From CAIVVT01 sp963838205 (GTDB lineage: Bacteria; Acidobacteriota; Terriglobia; Bryobacterales; Bryobacteraceae): DNA of 64,000 nucleotides. Below are positions 44,286 through 54,207 of the stretch, piece by piece. The notes beneath the pieces are model-generated. The model saw only the letters and a list, made by a program, of their open reading frames with translations. It was not told the origin of the DNA and made no database searches. The stretch covers positions 62,001 through 126,000 of the forward strand of contig CAWIQF010000020.1 of assembly GCA_963838205.1 (NCBI GenBank). The letters are read 5' to 3'. How positions within the stretch are numbered: the first letter of the stretch is position 1; each line of letters opens with the position of its first letter. The position numbers and the translations under genes were made by a program.

Positions 44286-44971
44286 AGCGCACCTCCCTCG
44301 GCCGGAGGAGGAGGCGGCGGCAGGGGCTCGCTCGGACCCGGGTTGGGCTTCGCGCCGCCGCGCATGCGTTCATACAGCATCCACGCGCCCAGAACGATCA
44401 GCGCCGCCGGCCAGTACTTGAGGATCTCTTCCAGCCGCAGCAGGTTCAGATTGCTCAACAGGAACAACACGCCCAGCAGAATCAGCAGCACCGGCACCAT
44501 CGGCAGTTTGCCCGCTTCCGGCCGCAACTGAATCAGCGAGCTGAACTCATCCACCGATTCGCCCGCCAGCCGCTTGCGCGCCGTGTGATACGCCTCGAAC
44601 GCCATGTAGAAGTAGAACACCCCGATCAGCATCCCCACCAGCGGCTCCAGACCGCCGGCGTTGCCCGAACTCACGATCGTGATCAACAGCCCCAGGATCA
44701 GCACGTGCACGATGCCCTTGGCGTATTGACCGTTGTAAATCGCGCCCACGCCCGGGATCAGGCCCAGCAGGAACGCCAGCCCCGGCGATGCGCTGGCGTG
44801 GTGCGGGGGAGCGCCCGTTGGCCGGGCTGTGGTTGCCTGCCCCGTGGCCGGAACGTGTTCCGCGCAGAAGATCGTCCCCTGTGCCGGACGCGCCTCGTCC
44901 TCCGTGAGCGGCTTCCCGCAGACGCGGCAGTAAGCTGTAATCGGTTTCGGATCTGGTGTTGCCGTCGTCAT
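44282..44971 (-). CDS. Membrane protein with N-terminal B-box-like zinc site and TM segments
   Basis: 229 residues from ATG 44971, with GGGAGGA upstream. YCRVCGKPL and FCAEHVP form a CxxC...CxxH site like a minimal B-box. Hydrophobic helices follow at ~75-100, 110-130 and two DUF5668-like ones near 165-205 (PVLLILLGVLFLLSNL; WPAALIVLGAWMLY). A Pro-rich tail ends the protein. Between the anti-sigma gene (16 bases) and the small membrane gene it fits a signalling or scaffold role. Confidence 0.7.
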   Translation of the reverse strand: MTTATPDPKPITAYCRVCGKPLTEDEARPAQGTIFCAEHVPATGQATTARPTGAPPHHASASPGLAFLLGLIPGVGAIYNGQYAKGIVHVLILGLLITIVSSGNAGGLEPLVGMLIGVFYFYMAFEAYHTARKRLAGESVDEFSSLIQLRPEAGKLPMVPVLLILLGVLFLLSNLNLLRLEEILKYWPAALIVLGAWMLYERMRGGAKPNPGPSEPLPPPPPPAEGGAL

Positions 44972-44987
44972 CGTCTTGTCCTCCCGT

Positions 44988-45617
44988 TCAGGAACTCTTC
45001 TTCTCCACCTGCGGCCGCTTTTCAATCGGCTTGTCTACCTGCTTGTCCGGACTGGTCTCCGGATTCGCCACTACCCCCGAGGCCGGCTTCTGCACCGCCT
45101 TGCTGTCCGCGGCCTCGTTCATATCGCTGAGAGTCTCCCTGATCTCGTAGACCAGCCGTAAGCTCTCGTAATACTTCCGTGCCTTCTCCCAACTGCGCCA
45201 GGCCTTGTCTTCCGCCGCCATCCAGACCTTGGACGGCTGCAGGTCCGCGGGCTTCAGTTGGCGGATCGGCACCATCCGCCCCAGCATCGCGAACGACAGA
45301 ATCGTCATCGCCATGCCCATCGCAAACTTGGGCTGCAGCACCGGCTCCAGCCAGCGGCTGATCCATCGGCGCTTGCTCACCCGCACCGGCGCCTGGCCGC
45401 CCGCGCGCACTTCGAACAGGATCTTGTTCACCAGCGCCGGCGGGACTTCCACATCCGCCACGCGCTCCATGAACTCGAGCGCCGCGCGGCTGTCCGCCAC
45501 CACCTGCCGGCAGCTCTCGCATTCGTTCAGGTGCAGCTCGACCGTGGCCCGCTCGGCGTCCCGCGCCACGCCGTCAACGTAGTCGCAAATCAGCGCTTCC
45601 AGATCGCTGCACTTCAT
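44988..45617 (-). CDS. Zinc-finger anti-sigma factor (zf-HC2) with one membrane helix
   Basis: 209 residues. The N-terminal HLNECESC (HxxxCxxC) is the zinc anti-sigma motif that clamps ECF sigma factors. A membrane helix lies near residue 95-115 (FAMGMAMTILSFAMLG), and the outside part has a charged coiled-coil-like stretch and a Lys/Glu-rich tail. The start overlaps the sigma gene stop by 4 bases, the normal coupling of such pairs. Confidence 0.88.
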   Translation of the reverse strand: MKCSDLEALICDYVDGVARDAERATVELHLNECESCRQVVADSRAALEFMERVADVEVPPALVNKILFEVRAGGQAPVRVSKRRWISRWLEPVLQPKFAMGMAMTILSFAMLGRMVPIRQLKPADLQPSKVWMAAEDKAWRSWEKARKYYESLRLVYEIRETLSDMNEAADSKAVQKPASGVVANPETSPDKQVDKPIEKRPQVEKKSS

Positions 45618-46225
45618 AGCACTACCTTCTGCCTGCGCAGAATCCGCACCAGCTCGGCCCGGCCCCTGTTCAGCCTCGACTTCACCGTGCCCTCGGGCAC
45701 GTTCAAAGCCCCGGCGATTTCCTTGTACTCCAGCCCTTCCAGGTCGCGCAGAATCACCGTCTCCCGCAACTCCGGCGACAGTCTCACCAGCGCCGCCTGC
45801 AGCACTTCGCCCGCCTCGCGCCCCGCCAGCATCGAATCGGTGCGCGACTCGACCGCGGTCCTTTCCTCCAGCATCGGCAACTGATCTTCAATCGAATCCG
45901 TCACCCGTTCAGACTTGGTCCGGCGATAGTTGTCAATCAGCAGATTGCGCGTCAATCGCGTCAGCCAGACCGTGAACGATCCCTCGCCCGCGCGGAAACT
46001 CTTCAACGTGCGGAACACCCTCAGGAAAACTTCCTGCGTCAGGTCCTGGGCTTCCTGTTCGCGGGCCGTGAAGCGCAGGCAGATCGAGTACACACGCCGG
46101 GTGTGGGTCTTGACAAGATCCTCCCACGCGGCCTCTTCTCCGTGCATGCACCGCTCCACTACCAGGGCGTCCTGATCCAGATCAGACACCGCAGGACGCT
46201 CCCAGCCGGACCCAAAGCCGGACAT
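45614..46225 (-). CDS. ECF-family RNA polymerase sigma factor
   Basis: 203 residues from ATG 46225. Region 2 shows ICLRFTAREQEAQDLTQEVFLRVF and NLLIDNYRR; region 4 has LRETVILRDLEGLEYKEIAGAL and PEGTVKSRLNRGR. This is the ordinary size of SigE/SigW-like factors. The start is uncertain: in-frame ATG 46300 or GTG 46369 exist, but the added residues are not conserved. The zinc anti-sigma gene overlaps its stop. Targets are unknown; the downstream membrane genes suggest envelope stress. Confidence 0.88.
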   Translation of the reverse strand: MSGFGSGWERPAVSDLDQDALVVERCMHGEEAAWEDLVKTHTRRVYSICLRFTAREQEAQDLTQEVFLRVFRTLKSFRAGEGSFTVWLTRLTRNLLIDNYRRTKSERVTDSIEDQLPMLEERTAVESRTDSMLAGREAGEVLQAALVRLSPELRETVILRDLEGLEYKEIAGALNVPEGTVKSRLNRGRAELVRILRRQKVVL

Positions 46226-46770
46226 CAGCCGTCGCGGGTCCGTCGTCCACTTGGGGACTCCCGCCACCGGCATCGCCAAACCATGGGTGATCGCTGCCAT
46301 CGCCGCCGGGCGCTCCTTCCGGAAAGCGATTCCGGCCGCCTGACCATCTTTCGCAGAGGGGCGGGCCACCGTTTCTTGCCTTCCACCCTGAGAAACGACG
46401 AATTATCATAAGAAGTTCGCCTAAAGTGCCGGACTGGCGATTGATCTCCATAATTCTATGCCATCGCCGCCCGGTTTGGAGGAGCCACGCGGCCTTTCGA
46501 GTACTTGGCGACGGGAGGTGGCCGCCATCGGTAAGTTGCGCATCCGCATCGCGATCCCGCTGGCCGCCGGCGACGCCGCAGCGACGTCCGCCGGGTGGCG
46601 GCCACCCGGGTCTGCCTCGAAGCCAGGTGCGGAAGGCGCCCCGGACCGCCTTTCTCGGTTGATATACTTCTTTTGTCGAAGTGTTCCTGCACGGCCCTGC
46701 CGCGACACTGCCCAGAGTTCGTCTGTGAGTCATTTGTTCGTTCCAGGCGTCTAAGCATAAGGGAGACCTC
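46226..46770. other. Intergenic region between the ECF sigma gene and nrdR
   Basis: About 545 bases with no supported gene; open frames here are GC-driven. It must hold the divergent promoters of the sigma operon and nrdR. A short AT-rich patch at ~46395-46420 is the best place for a promoter, but no boxes with right spacing were found. GGGAGA directly before nrdR is its ribosome site. Confidence 0.5.
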
Positions 46771-47232
46771 TTGAATTGCCCATTTTGTGCCTTTAAGGAA
46801 GACCGGGTGATCGACAGCCGCGAGAGCAAGGAAGGCGACGTCATCCGGCGGCGCAGGGAATGCCTGCAGTGCCTTCGTCGATTTACTACATATGAGAGAA
46901 TTGACGAAATCCCCTATATGGTTGTCAAGAAGGACGGGCGCCGCGAGAAGTTCGATCGCCAGAAGGTCTTGAGCGGGCTCCTCAAGGCTTGTGAAAAACG
47001 TCCCGTCAGCATGTCGAAACTCGCCGAACTGGTCGATGAGGTGGAAGGAATGCTGGCGGATAAGGCGGAACGGGAGGTCGGCACGACCGAAATCGGCGAG
47101 TTCCTGATGCGCCGTCTGGCCGGGTTGGACAAGATCGCCTATGTCCGGTTCGCTTCGGTGTACCGGGATTTTCAGGACGTCGAGGCCTTTTTCAATGAGC
47201 TCAAGGATATGATGAAAATGAAGGGTAGATAG
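46771..47232 (+). CDS. nrdR: Ribonucleotide reductase repressor NrdR
   Basis: 153 residues from TTG 46771, preceded by GGGAGA. The zinc ribbon CPFC ... CLQCLRRF and the following ATP-cone (IPYMVVKKDGRREKFDRQKV) are complete. It senses dATP/ATP and represses ribonucleotide reductase genes through NrdR boxes; none were seen in the window. It is probably transcribed alone, before rpoD. Confidence 0.95.
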   Translation: MNCPFCAFKEDRVIDSRESKEGDVIRRRRECLQCLRRFTTYERIDEIPYMVVKKDGRREKFDRQKVLSGLLKACEKRPVSMSKLAELVDEVEGMLADKAEREVGTTEIGEFLMRRLAGLDKIAYVRFASVYRDFQDVEAFFNELKDMMKMKGR

Positions 47233-47563
47233 GAATAAGTTATTTATTATCAGTTGCCTAGCAATTTTTTCCATATAGCCTGGAACGAACCTCGCCGCCG
47301 TGCATCCAATTTATTGAGTCTTAACAAGGCGGCGGGAAGTATGTTATGCTCATTCGGAGCGTCTTTCCATCCAGCATTTTGCCCCTGCCTCAATCGGTGA
47401 AATGTTTGCCCGGCTGTTGCATCGGGAAGGGATAAGGCTATCTCGACTGGCTGACAGCGCATGGGACGTGTTCCCCGTCCGCTCGTGCCTGGACCGGTCG
47501 CGTTTCACGCTGAGCGACTGTTGATCAAGAAGGCCAATCCCCGGTCCGGGAGGTGATTTACTA
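47233..47563. promoter_or_regulatory. AT-rich leader of rpoD with a candidate sigma-70 promoter
   Basis: 331 bases without a gene. A candidate promoter has TTAACA (47321-47326), an 18-bp spacer and TATGCT (47345-47350), which gives a ~205-base leader. At 47237-47252 lies a near-match of the 16-bp word seen at 7879 and 51427. GGGAGGTGA before GTG 47564 is the ribosome site. Confidence 0.55.
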
Positions 47564-49090
<1,527 letters not shown>

Positions 49091-49110
49091 TCTTATAGGT
49101 GTAAAAAATT

Positions 49111-49138
49111 GGGCCGGGGCGGTCGCCTCGGCCCTTTT
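49111..49138 (+). terminator. Rho-independent terminator after rpoD
   Basis: GGGCCGGGGC (49111-49120) pairs with GCCTCGGCCC (49125-49134) with one G-T pair and a GGTC loop; TTTT follows. It lies 20 bases past the rpoD stop. Confidence 0.8.
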
Positions 49139-49238
49139 GCTTTTGGTCCCCAGCCCGAGGGAGGGCGCATCATTCTGGAGCGCGGCCCGTGCGGTTCACC
49201 GTGTACCGACCATGCAAACACCATGCGCGGACCACGTC

Positions 49239-49293
49239 TTCACCGTGTTCTCGCGGTGATTCCACGGTGAACTCACGGTGTTTCTGTGGTGTT
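49239..49293. repeat. Five degenerate 11-bp tandem repeats between rpoD and lpxD
   Basis: GGTGA/GGTGT words occur at 49255, 49266, 49277 and 49288, exactly 11 bp apart, with a degenerate copy at 49244. The units have the form YTCACGGTGWT. They lie just outside the lpxD stop, in the convergent gap, one helical turn apart. Confidence 0.6.
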
Positions 49294-49312
49294 TTCATGG
49301 AGCGCGCACGCC

Positions 49313-50347
49313 TTATTTCGTGGGTTTTCCGGCCTGCGAGACGAGCGCGCGCAGCTCATCGAGGGCTGCCTTCATCTCCGGCAAACGGCCCTGCAATGCC
49401 AGGATCTCGAGGTGGTCCTTGAGCGGCCGCGCCGGTACGCCCCAATACGTCTGCCCGCCGCCGGGCAGGATTTTGCCGGGCAAGACGCCCGATTTCGAGC
49501 CCAGGATGGCGCCGCTTTTGATGCGCACGTTGTCGCCGATGCCGACCTGGCCGCCGATGACGCACCAGTCTTCGATCACCGAGCCGCCGCCCACGCCGGT
49601 TTGCGCCACGATCAGGACATGGCGGCCGATCCGGCAGTTGTGGCCGATGTGCACCATGTCGTCGAACTTCGTGCCGTCGCCGATTTCGGTGGCGCCGAGC
49701 GCGGCTCGATCCACCGTGCAGTTGGCGCCGAGTTCGACGTCGTCGCCCAGGACCACACGCCCGATTTGCGGGAATTTCTCGTAGCCTTGCGGGGTCCGGT
49801 TGAAGCCGAAACCATCGGCGCCGAGTACGACGCCGGAGTGCAGGATCGCGCGCGCGCCGACGGCGGTGGGTGGATACACGGTCACGCGGGCATGCAGCGT
49901 CGAATCCGCGCCGATGCGCGCGCCGGCGCCGATGAAACAATGCGCGCCGATGGCCGTCCGGTCGCCGATCGCGGCCTCTTCCGAAATGACGGCGAAGGGT
50001 CCGATCGAGACATCCTGCCCGATCGTGGCCGTCGCCGCGACTAGCGCGCTGGGGTGGATGCCGGGCTGGGGCCGCGCCGGTGGATGGAGGCGCGCGACCA
50101 CGCGGGCGAACGCGGCCCGCGGGTCGCTGGCGCGGATAACGGTCCGGGCCTCGGCGCTGTCGAAGTCCTCGGGGACGATGAGACAACCCGCGAGCGAGGC
50201 GGCGGCCTCGCGGCCGGCCTTGCGTGGCAGCACGAAGGCGATGTCGGCGGCGCCGGCGGTGTCGAGCGGCGCGGCCTGGAGGATGTTCAATCCGGCGTCT
50301 CCCTCTGCCGGGAGGCCCAACCAGCTTGCGATTTCAGATACTTTCAT
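49313..50347 (-). CDS. lpxD: UDP-3-O-(3-hydroxyacyl)glucosamine N-acyltransferase
   Basis: 344 residues. It adds the second acyl chain in lipid A synthesis. An N-terminal uridine-binding domain (to ~100) precedes a left-handed beta-helix of hexapeptide repeats (IGPFAVI, IGAHCFI, LGADGFGF) with the catalytic His in MVHIGHNCRIG. The C-terminal helix is of normal length. Its first 22 codons are repeated twice upstream in a 67-bp tandem array. It is divergent from lpxA, which starts 173 bases away. Confidence 0.95.
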   Translation of the reverse strand: MKVSEIASWLGLPAEGDAGLNILQAAPLDTAGAADIAFVLPRKAGREAAASLAGCLIVPEDFDSAEARTVIRASDPRAAFARVVARLHPPARPQPGIHPSALVAATATIGQDVSIGPFAVISEEAAIGDRTAIGAHCFIGAGARIGADSTLHARVTVYPPTAVGARAILHSGVVLGADGFGFNRTPQGYEKFPQIGRVVLGDDVELGANCTVDRAALGATEIGDGTKFDDMVHIGHNCRIGRHVLIVAQTGVGGGSVIEDWCVIGGQVGIGDNVRIKSGAILGSKSGVLPGKILPGGGQTYWGVPARPLKDHLEILALQGRLPEMKAALDELRALVSQAGKPTK

Positions 50348-50414
50348 AGCGTGTCAATCCGGCGTCCCCGTCAACGGGGAGGCCCAGCCAGCTTGCGATT
50401 TCAGATACTTTCAT
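50334..50414 (-). other. Short ORF from the second repeat copy, overlapping the lpxD start
   Basis: 26 codons plus stop, reading MKVSEIASWLGLPVDG then DAGLTRYESI. Its TGA lies 14 bases inside lpxD, so a ribosome finishing here could restart at the lpxD ATG (50347). It may be a by-product of the duplication rather than a functional leader peptide. Confidence 0.45.
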
Positions 50415-50481
50415 AGCGTGTCAACCCGGCGTCGCCCTCTGAGGGGAGGCCCAACCAGCTTGCGATTTCAGATACTTTCAT
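50401..50481 (-). other. Short ORF from the third repeat copy, overlapping the second
   Basis: 26 codons plus stop with the same peptide except PSEG in place of PVDG. It ends 14 bases inside the next copy, the same geometry as the second copy with lpxD. Confidence 0.45.
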
Positions 50482-50520
50482 GGCGTTGTTCGTACGATAG
50501 GGCTTGTACGATAGAAGTTT

Positions 50521-51357
50521 ATGCCAGTTGACGCGTCGGCCTACATCGCCCCCACGGCGCGCGTCCATCCGGACTCGCGCATCGGACCCCAATGCCGCAT
50601 CGGCGAGTACTCGGTGATCGAGCAGGACGTCGTGCTCGGCATGGGCTGCGTGCTTGAGCCATACGTGTACGTGAAGCGCTGGACGACGCTCGGCGAGCAC
50701 AACGAAATTTCGGCCGGCACCGTGCTCGGCACCGATCCTCTCGACAAAAATTTCACCGGCGAACGCAGCTACCTGCGCATCGGCGACCGCAACCGGATTC
50801 GCGAGCATTACACCATCTCGCGCGGCACTGCCCCAGAGTCGGAGACCGTGCTCGGCGACGGCAACTACATCATGACCTCGGGCCACATCGCGCACAACTG
50901 CCGCATCGGGTCGAACACGGTGCTGGCCAGTTGCACGCTGGTGTCGGGCTACGTCGAAATCGAGGACCAGGCGTTTATTTCCGGCGAGATCGCGATCCAC
51001 CAGTTCTGCCGGATCGGGCGGCTGGCGATGATCGCCGGCGGCGTGCGGGTGAACCTGGACGCGCCGCCGTTCTTCCTCTACGGCGGCCTGTATATCCAGC
51101 CCGACGGGTTGAACAAGGTCGGGCTGCGGCGCGCGGGATTCTCTCAGGAGCAGATGCGCGTCCTCAAGCAGGCGTACCAGTTGCTGTACCGCTCCGGGCT
51201 GAAACTGGCCGAAGCGCTGGCGCGCATTGAGAGCGAGATTCCGGACGAGAACACGCTGCACCTGGTGGAGTTCATCCGCGGCAGCAAGCGCGGCATCGCC
51301 CGCGAATCGGGGCGCGGCAAAGCAGCGCCGGAAGAGGGCGGCGCGCCCGTTCTGTGA
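50521..51357 (+). CDS. lpxA: Acyl-ACP--UDP-N-acetylglucosamine O-acyltransferase
   Basis: 278 residues. It is the first enzyme of lipid A synthesis. A left-handed beta-helix (IGPQCRIG, IGDRNRIRE) carries the catalytic His in SGHIAHNC. The C-terminal helical domain (FSQEQMRVLKQAYQLLYRSG) is typical. A direct repeat GTACGATAG at 50492-50500 and 50506-50514 lies just before the start and may be an operator or promoter part. Usually lpxA and lpxD are in one operon; here they are divergent. Confidence 0.93.
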   Translation: MPVDASAYIAPTARVHPDSRIGPQCRIGEYSVIEQDVVLGMGCVLEPYVYVKRWTTLGEHNEISAGTVLGTDPLDKNFTGERSYLRIGDRNRIREHYTISRGTAPESETVLGDGNYIMTSGHIAHNCRIGSNTVLASCTLVSGYVEIEDQAFISGEIAIHQFCRIGRLAMIAGGVRVNLDAPPFFLYGGLYIQPDGLNKVGLRRAGFSQEQMRVLKQAYQLLYRSGLKLAEALARIESEIPDENTLHLVEFIRGSKRGIARESGRGKAAPEEGGAPVL

Positions 51358-51658
51358 GGGCTTTCGCGCGGCCAAAATGACCGCGTGGCTGGGCCCAGGC
51401 CGCTACGCTGTAGCGGCCTCGCCTTGTAAGTTATTCATTTTAAGCTACTTAAAAATGACAGGCCGCTACTAATAGCGGGTTGCCCCTTTGAAGGCCCTTC
51501 CAAGCGCGGCGCTTTCGCAGCGTCCAAAGCCTCGAACTGTTGCCCGCCGCGGCCCCGAAGAAGGCCGGCTTGCAGCAGACCAATCATGCAGCCTGCCGGC
51601 TCACAGGCAAGTTTGCCCAGCATAAAAGGAGGCCTCTAGCTAGGCGAGAATTAATAGA
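51358..51658. other. Intergenic region with two related hairpins around an AT-rich 16-bp word
   Basis: No gene is supported in 301 bases. GGCCGCTAC-GCT-GTAGCGGCC (51398-51418, 9-bp arms) is followed by the 16-bp word 51427-51442 shared with 7879-7894, then by CCGCTA-CTAA-TAGCGG (51463-51478). The pair of similar hairpins with an AT-rich core looks like a remnant of a mobile element or attachment site. The first hairpin may also stop lpxA transcription, but it lacks a T run. Confidence 0.5.
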
Positions 51659-52810
51659 TTACCGCACGCCTTCGTATGTAATATCATAGATTGTAGGGCA
51701 ATAATAGGTGATGTGGTTCACATCATTGAGTTCCTTTATTATCCCCAATGCTTCTAGTTTTTTTAGATCTGAACGCGCCGTCGGGTATGTCACTCCAAAC
51801 TTTCCTTTCACTGTCATAACGGAAATCACAGGGCTTATAAAGAGGCCGTCAACTACCCCGGCCAACCTGACACTGCCACCCTTAAGCCGCTTGTGGAAGT
51901 CGCGATGGAGGGCCAAAAGCATGTTGCAGCGCTTCTCTGTGTCTATGGTCTGTAGGACAACCCCTTCCAAACAAAACTGAATCCACAAATCCCACGCTCC
52001 GTTGGTGCTAACGCCTAGGAGAAGATCCATGTACTCGCGCTTTCGTTTTTCAAAAAACGCGCTCATGTAGAGCCACTGACTTGAGAGCTTACACCAATCT
52101 GCAATGGTCAGCGCAAGCAGGAGTCGCCCCACACGTCCATTACCATCGGCGAAGGGGTGAATTGTCTCAAATTGATAATGGGCCAGAAAGGCTCTCACTA
52201 GTGGATCGAATTCATCATCGCTGTGTAGGTACTTTTCAAAGGCATCTAGCGCTTCTGGAAGTTGCTGCGGTGGCGGAGGAACAAACCGAGCTGGTCAACC
52301 GATATAATTCTGTATATTCCGAAACTCACCGGGTCTTTGATCTGAGCCGCGCACCCCATCCATAAGTACCGCATGTAATTCTCTAATCAGGCGCAGCGAA
52401 AGGGGCAGGTCGTTTACGCCATCCAGTCTGAGCCTGAGTGCTCGGCCATAGTTGAACACCTCGCGGAATGCGTTGTTGGGATCGGCAGTTGATATTGGGT
52501 ACCTTGGGTCTGCTTCAAAAAGGGCCTGCTGTTGCGGATCGGTGACCGTGCCCTCCAGTTGAGACGAAAGCTGCGCCTCTCGGCTCTCGAGCGGCTTAAG
52601 CAGGATTTCGGGGTTGGGCAGGTGCTTACCTGTTCCGTCTAGGCTTGCGAGACACGTGCGGGCCTCAAGCAAGAGCTTCCAAAGTCGGCCGGGCCAGGAC
52701 CACCTGGGTGGAAGTGGGTCCGGGACGAATGCGAGTTGAACATCGGGCGGGCCGTTTGGTACAGCCACGAGGCGGCCTGTCATTGCGCTCGTGAATTCCT
52801 GACGATCCAT
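51659..52810 (-). pseudogene. Fic-family AMP transferase gene interrupted by an in-frame TGA
   Basis: One frame of 384 codons from ATG 52810 contains a Fic_N-like region with the inhibitory motif SSQLEG (residues 82-87), the catalytic HPFADGNGRVGR near residue 218 and a C-terminal winged-helix-like part. A TGA at 52295-52297 (codon 172) breaks it between NYIG and PARFVPPPP; a CGA (Arg) there would be normal. Everything else is conserved, including the Fic His. The DNA is clearly more AT-rich than its neighbours, which suggests transfer. Confidence 0.82.
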
Positions 52811-52949
52811 AGAAGGTTTTTTAACCGTAGCGCTATCTATTAAAAAATACAAGCAAAACGTTTATCGTAAATTTCTATTTTGTTGAAACCCTTAAACGCC
52901 GCCCTGGACCGTAAGCACATTAACGTCAGCTTGGCGGAGCGCCGGAGGC

Positions 52950-54197
52950 TTACTCGTAACGCAGCGTCTCGACGGGCATCAGGCGCGTGGCCGCGCGCGC
53001 GGGGTAAAGCGTTGCCAGGAAGCTGACCAGGAGCGCCGCGGCCGAGATCCAGAGCGCATCGGCGAAGTGCGGTTGGAATGGCACGTAGCTGATCGAGTAG
53101 ATCTCCTCGTCCAGGGCGATCCAGCGGTAATGATCGGCCAGGAAACTCAAACCATAGCCCGAGACCAGGCCGAGGAGCACGCCGCACAGGCCGATCAGCA
53201 GTCCCTGGGCGATGAAGATGCGGGCAATCTGAGCCGGTTTCGCGCCGAGCGCGATCAGCACCGCAATATCGCGCCGCTTCTCCATCACCGACATCACCAG
53301 CGCGGTGAAAATGTTGAGCGCGGCAACGAGCTGAATCAGGCTGATCGTGATGGTGGAGACCGTGCGCTCCAGGCGCAGGGCGCTGAGCAACTGGCGGTTC
53401 TGCTCCATCCAATGGGTCGCGCCGAGCTTGTCGCGGCGGCCGGCGTTGAGCATCGTCTCGGCGGCGCGCGCCACCGCGGGCGCGTCATAGACGTCGGCGA
53501 CGCGCAGTTCGAGAGCGTTGACGACATCGCCAGTGGAGAAGAGGCGCTGCGCTTCTTCCAGGGAAACGAAGGCGAACTGGTTGTCCAGGTCGTAAAAGCC
53601 GGATTCAAAAATAGCGGCAACGCGGAATTGGGAATCGCCGGCTCGCACGCCGAAGGGCGTGAGCTCGCCCTGCGGGCTGAGGACGCGCAGGACCGCACCG
53701 GGCAGCATGCCGGTGCGCTCGGCGAGGTGCGAGCCGAGGACGATGGCGGGCAGGCCGCGGAGGCCGCCGCGCATTCCGTCGAGCGAGCCCTTCGTGATGC
53801 TGCGGCGCAATTGCGTCAGGACGGCGGCGTCGATGGGCACGCCCTTGAGCGTGGCCTCGGCCGATTGCTGCGGCCCGCAGGCGAAGACCTTGCCGTAGAG
53901 CGCCGGTTCAGCCGAAGTGACGCCGGGCAACTGGCGCAGTTGGGCGCACAGCGAACGCCAGTCGGCGATGCCGGAGGAGGGCTCCTTCTCGAGAATCGTG
54001 ACATGCGGCGTTGCGCCGAGCAGGTTGGTTTCGAGGCTCGAGCGGAAGCCGTTGTTCACGGCCAGCGCGATCACCAGGGCCATGACGCCGGCGGCGACGC
54101 CGACGACGGAAATGACGGTGATCAGCGAGATGACCGTCTGACGCCGTTTGGCCTTGAGATAGCGCGCGGCGACGAAAAGCTCGAAGGCCTCAAGCAT
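52950..54197 (-). CDS. LolC/LolE-type lipoprotein-releasing ABC permease
   Basis: 415 residues from ATG 54197. The N-terminus FELFVAARYLKAKRRQTVISLITVIS is the LolC/E signature. A periplasmic domain of ~210 residues follows, then three helices with FTALVMSVMEKRRDIAVLIALGAK and an AATRLMPVETLRYE end. With LolD it lifts outer-membrane lipoproteins from the inner membrane; lolD is not in the window. One gene for the C/E role is common outside gamma-proteobacteria. It follows lysS by 10 bases. Confidence 0.88.
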   Translation of the reverse strand: MLEAFELFVAARYLKAKRRQTVISLITVISVVGVAAGVMALVIALAVNNGFRSSLETNLLGATPHVTILEKEPSSGIADWRSLCAQLRQLPGVTSAEPALYGKVFACGPQQSAEATLKGVPIDAAVLTQLRRSITKGSLDGMRGGLRGLPAIVLGSHLAERTGMLPGAVLRVLSPQGELTPFGVRAGDSQFRVAAIFESGFYDLDNQFAFVSLEEAQRLFSTGDVVNALELRVADVYDAPAVARAAETMLNAGRRDKLGATHWMEQNRQLLSALRLERTVSTITISLIQLVAALNIFTALVMSVMEKRRDIAVLIALGAKPAQIARIFIAQGLLIGLCGVLLGLVSGYGLSFLADHYRWIALDEEIYSISYVPFQPHFADALWISAAALLVSFLATLYPARAATRLMPVETLRYE

Positions 54198-54207
54198 TCG
54201 CGGCGCC

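Larger units (their letters stand above)
50288..50488 (-). repeat. 67-bp tandem repeat (three copies) spanning the lpxD start
   Basis: Copies begin at 50288, 50355 and 50422 with a strict 67-bp period. Each contains the lpxD start context (ATG, then KVSEIASWLGLP). Differences cluster in one ~14-bp part, where each copy still forms a short inverted repeat: CTCCC/GGGAG, CCCCG/CGGGG, CCCT/AGGG. Since 67 is not a multiple of 3, the upstream copies encode separate short ORFs. Confidence 0.85.
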
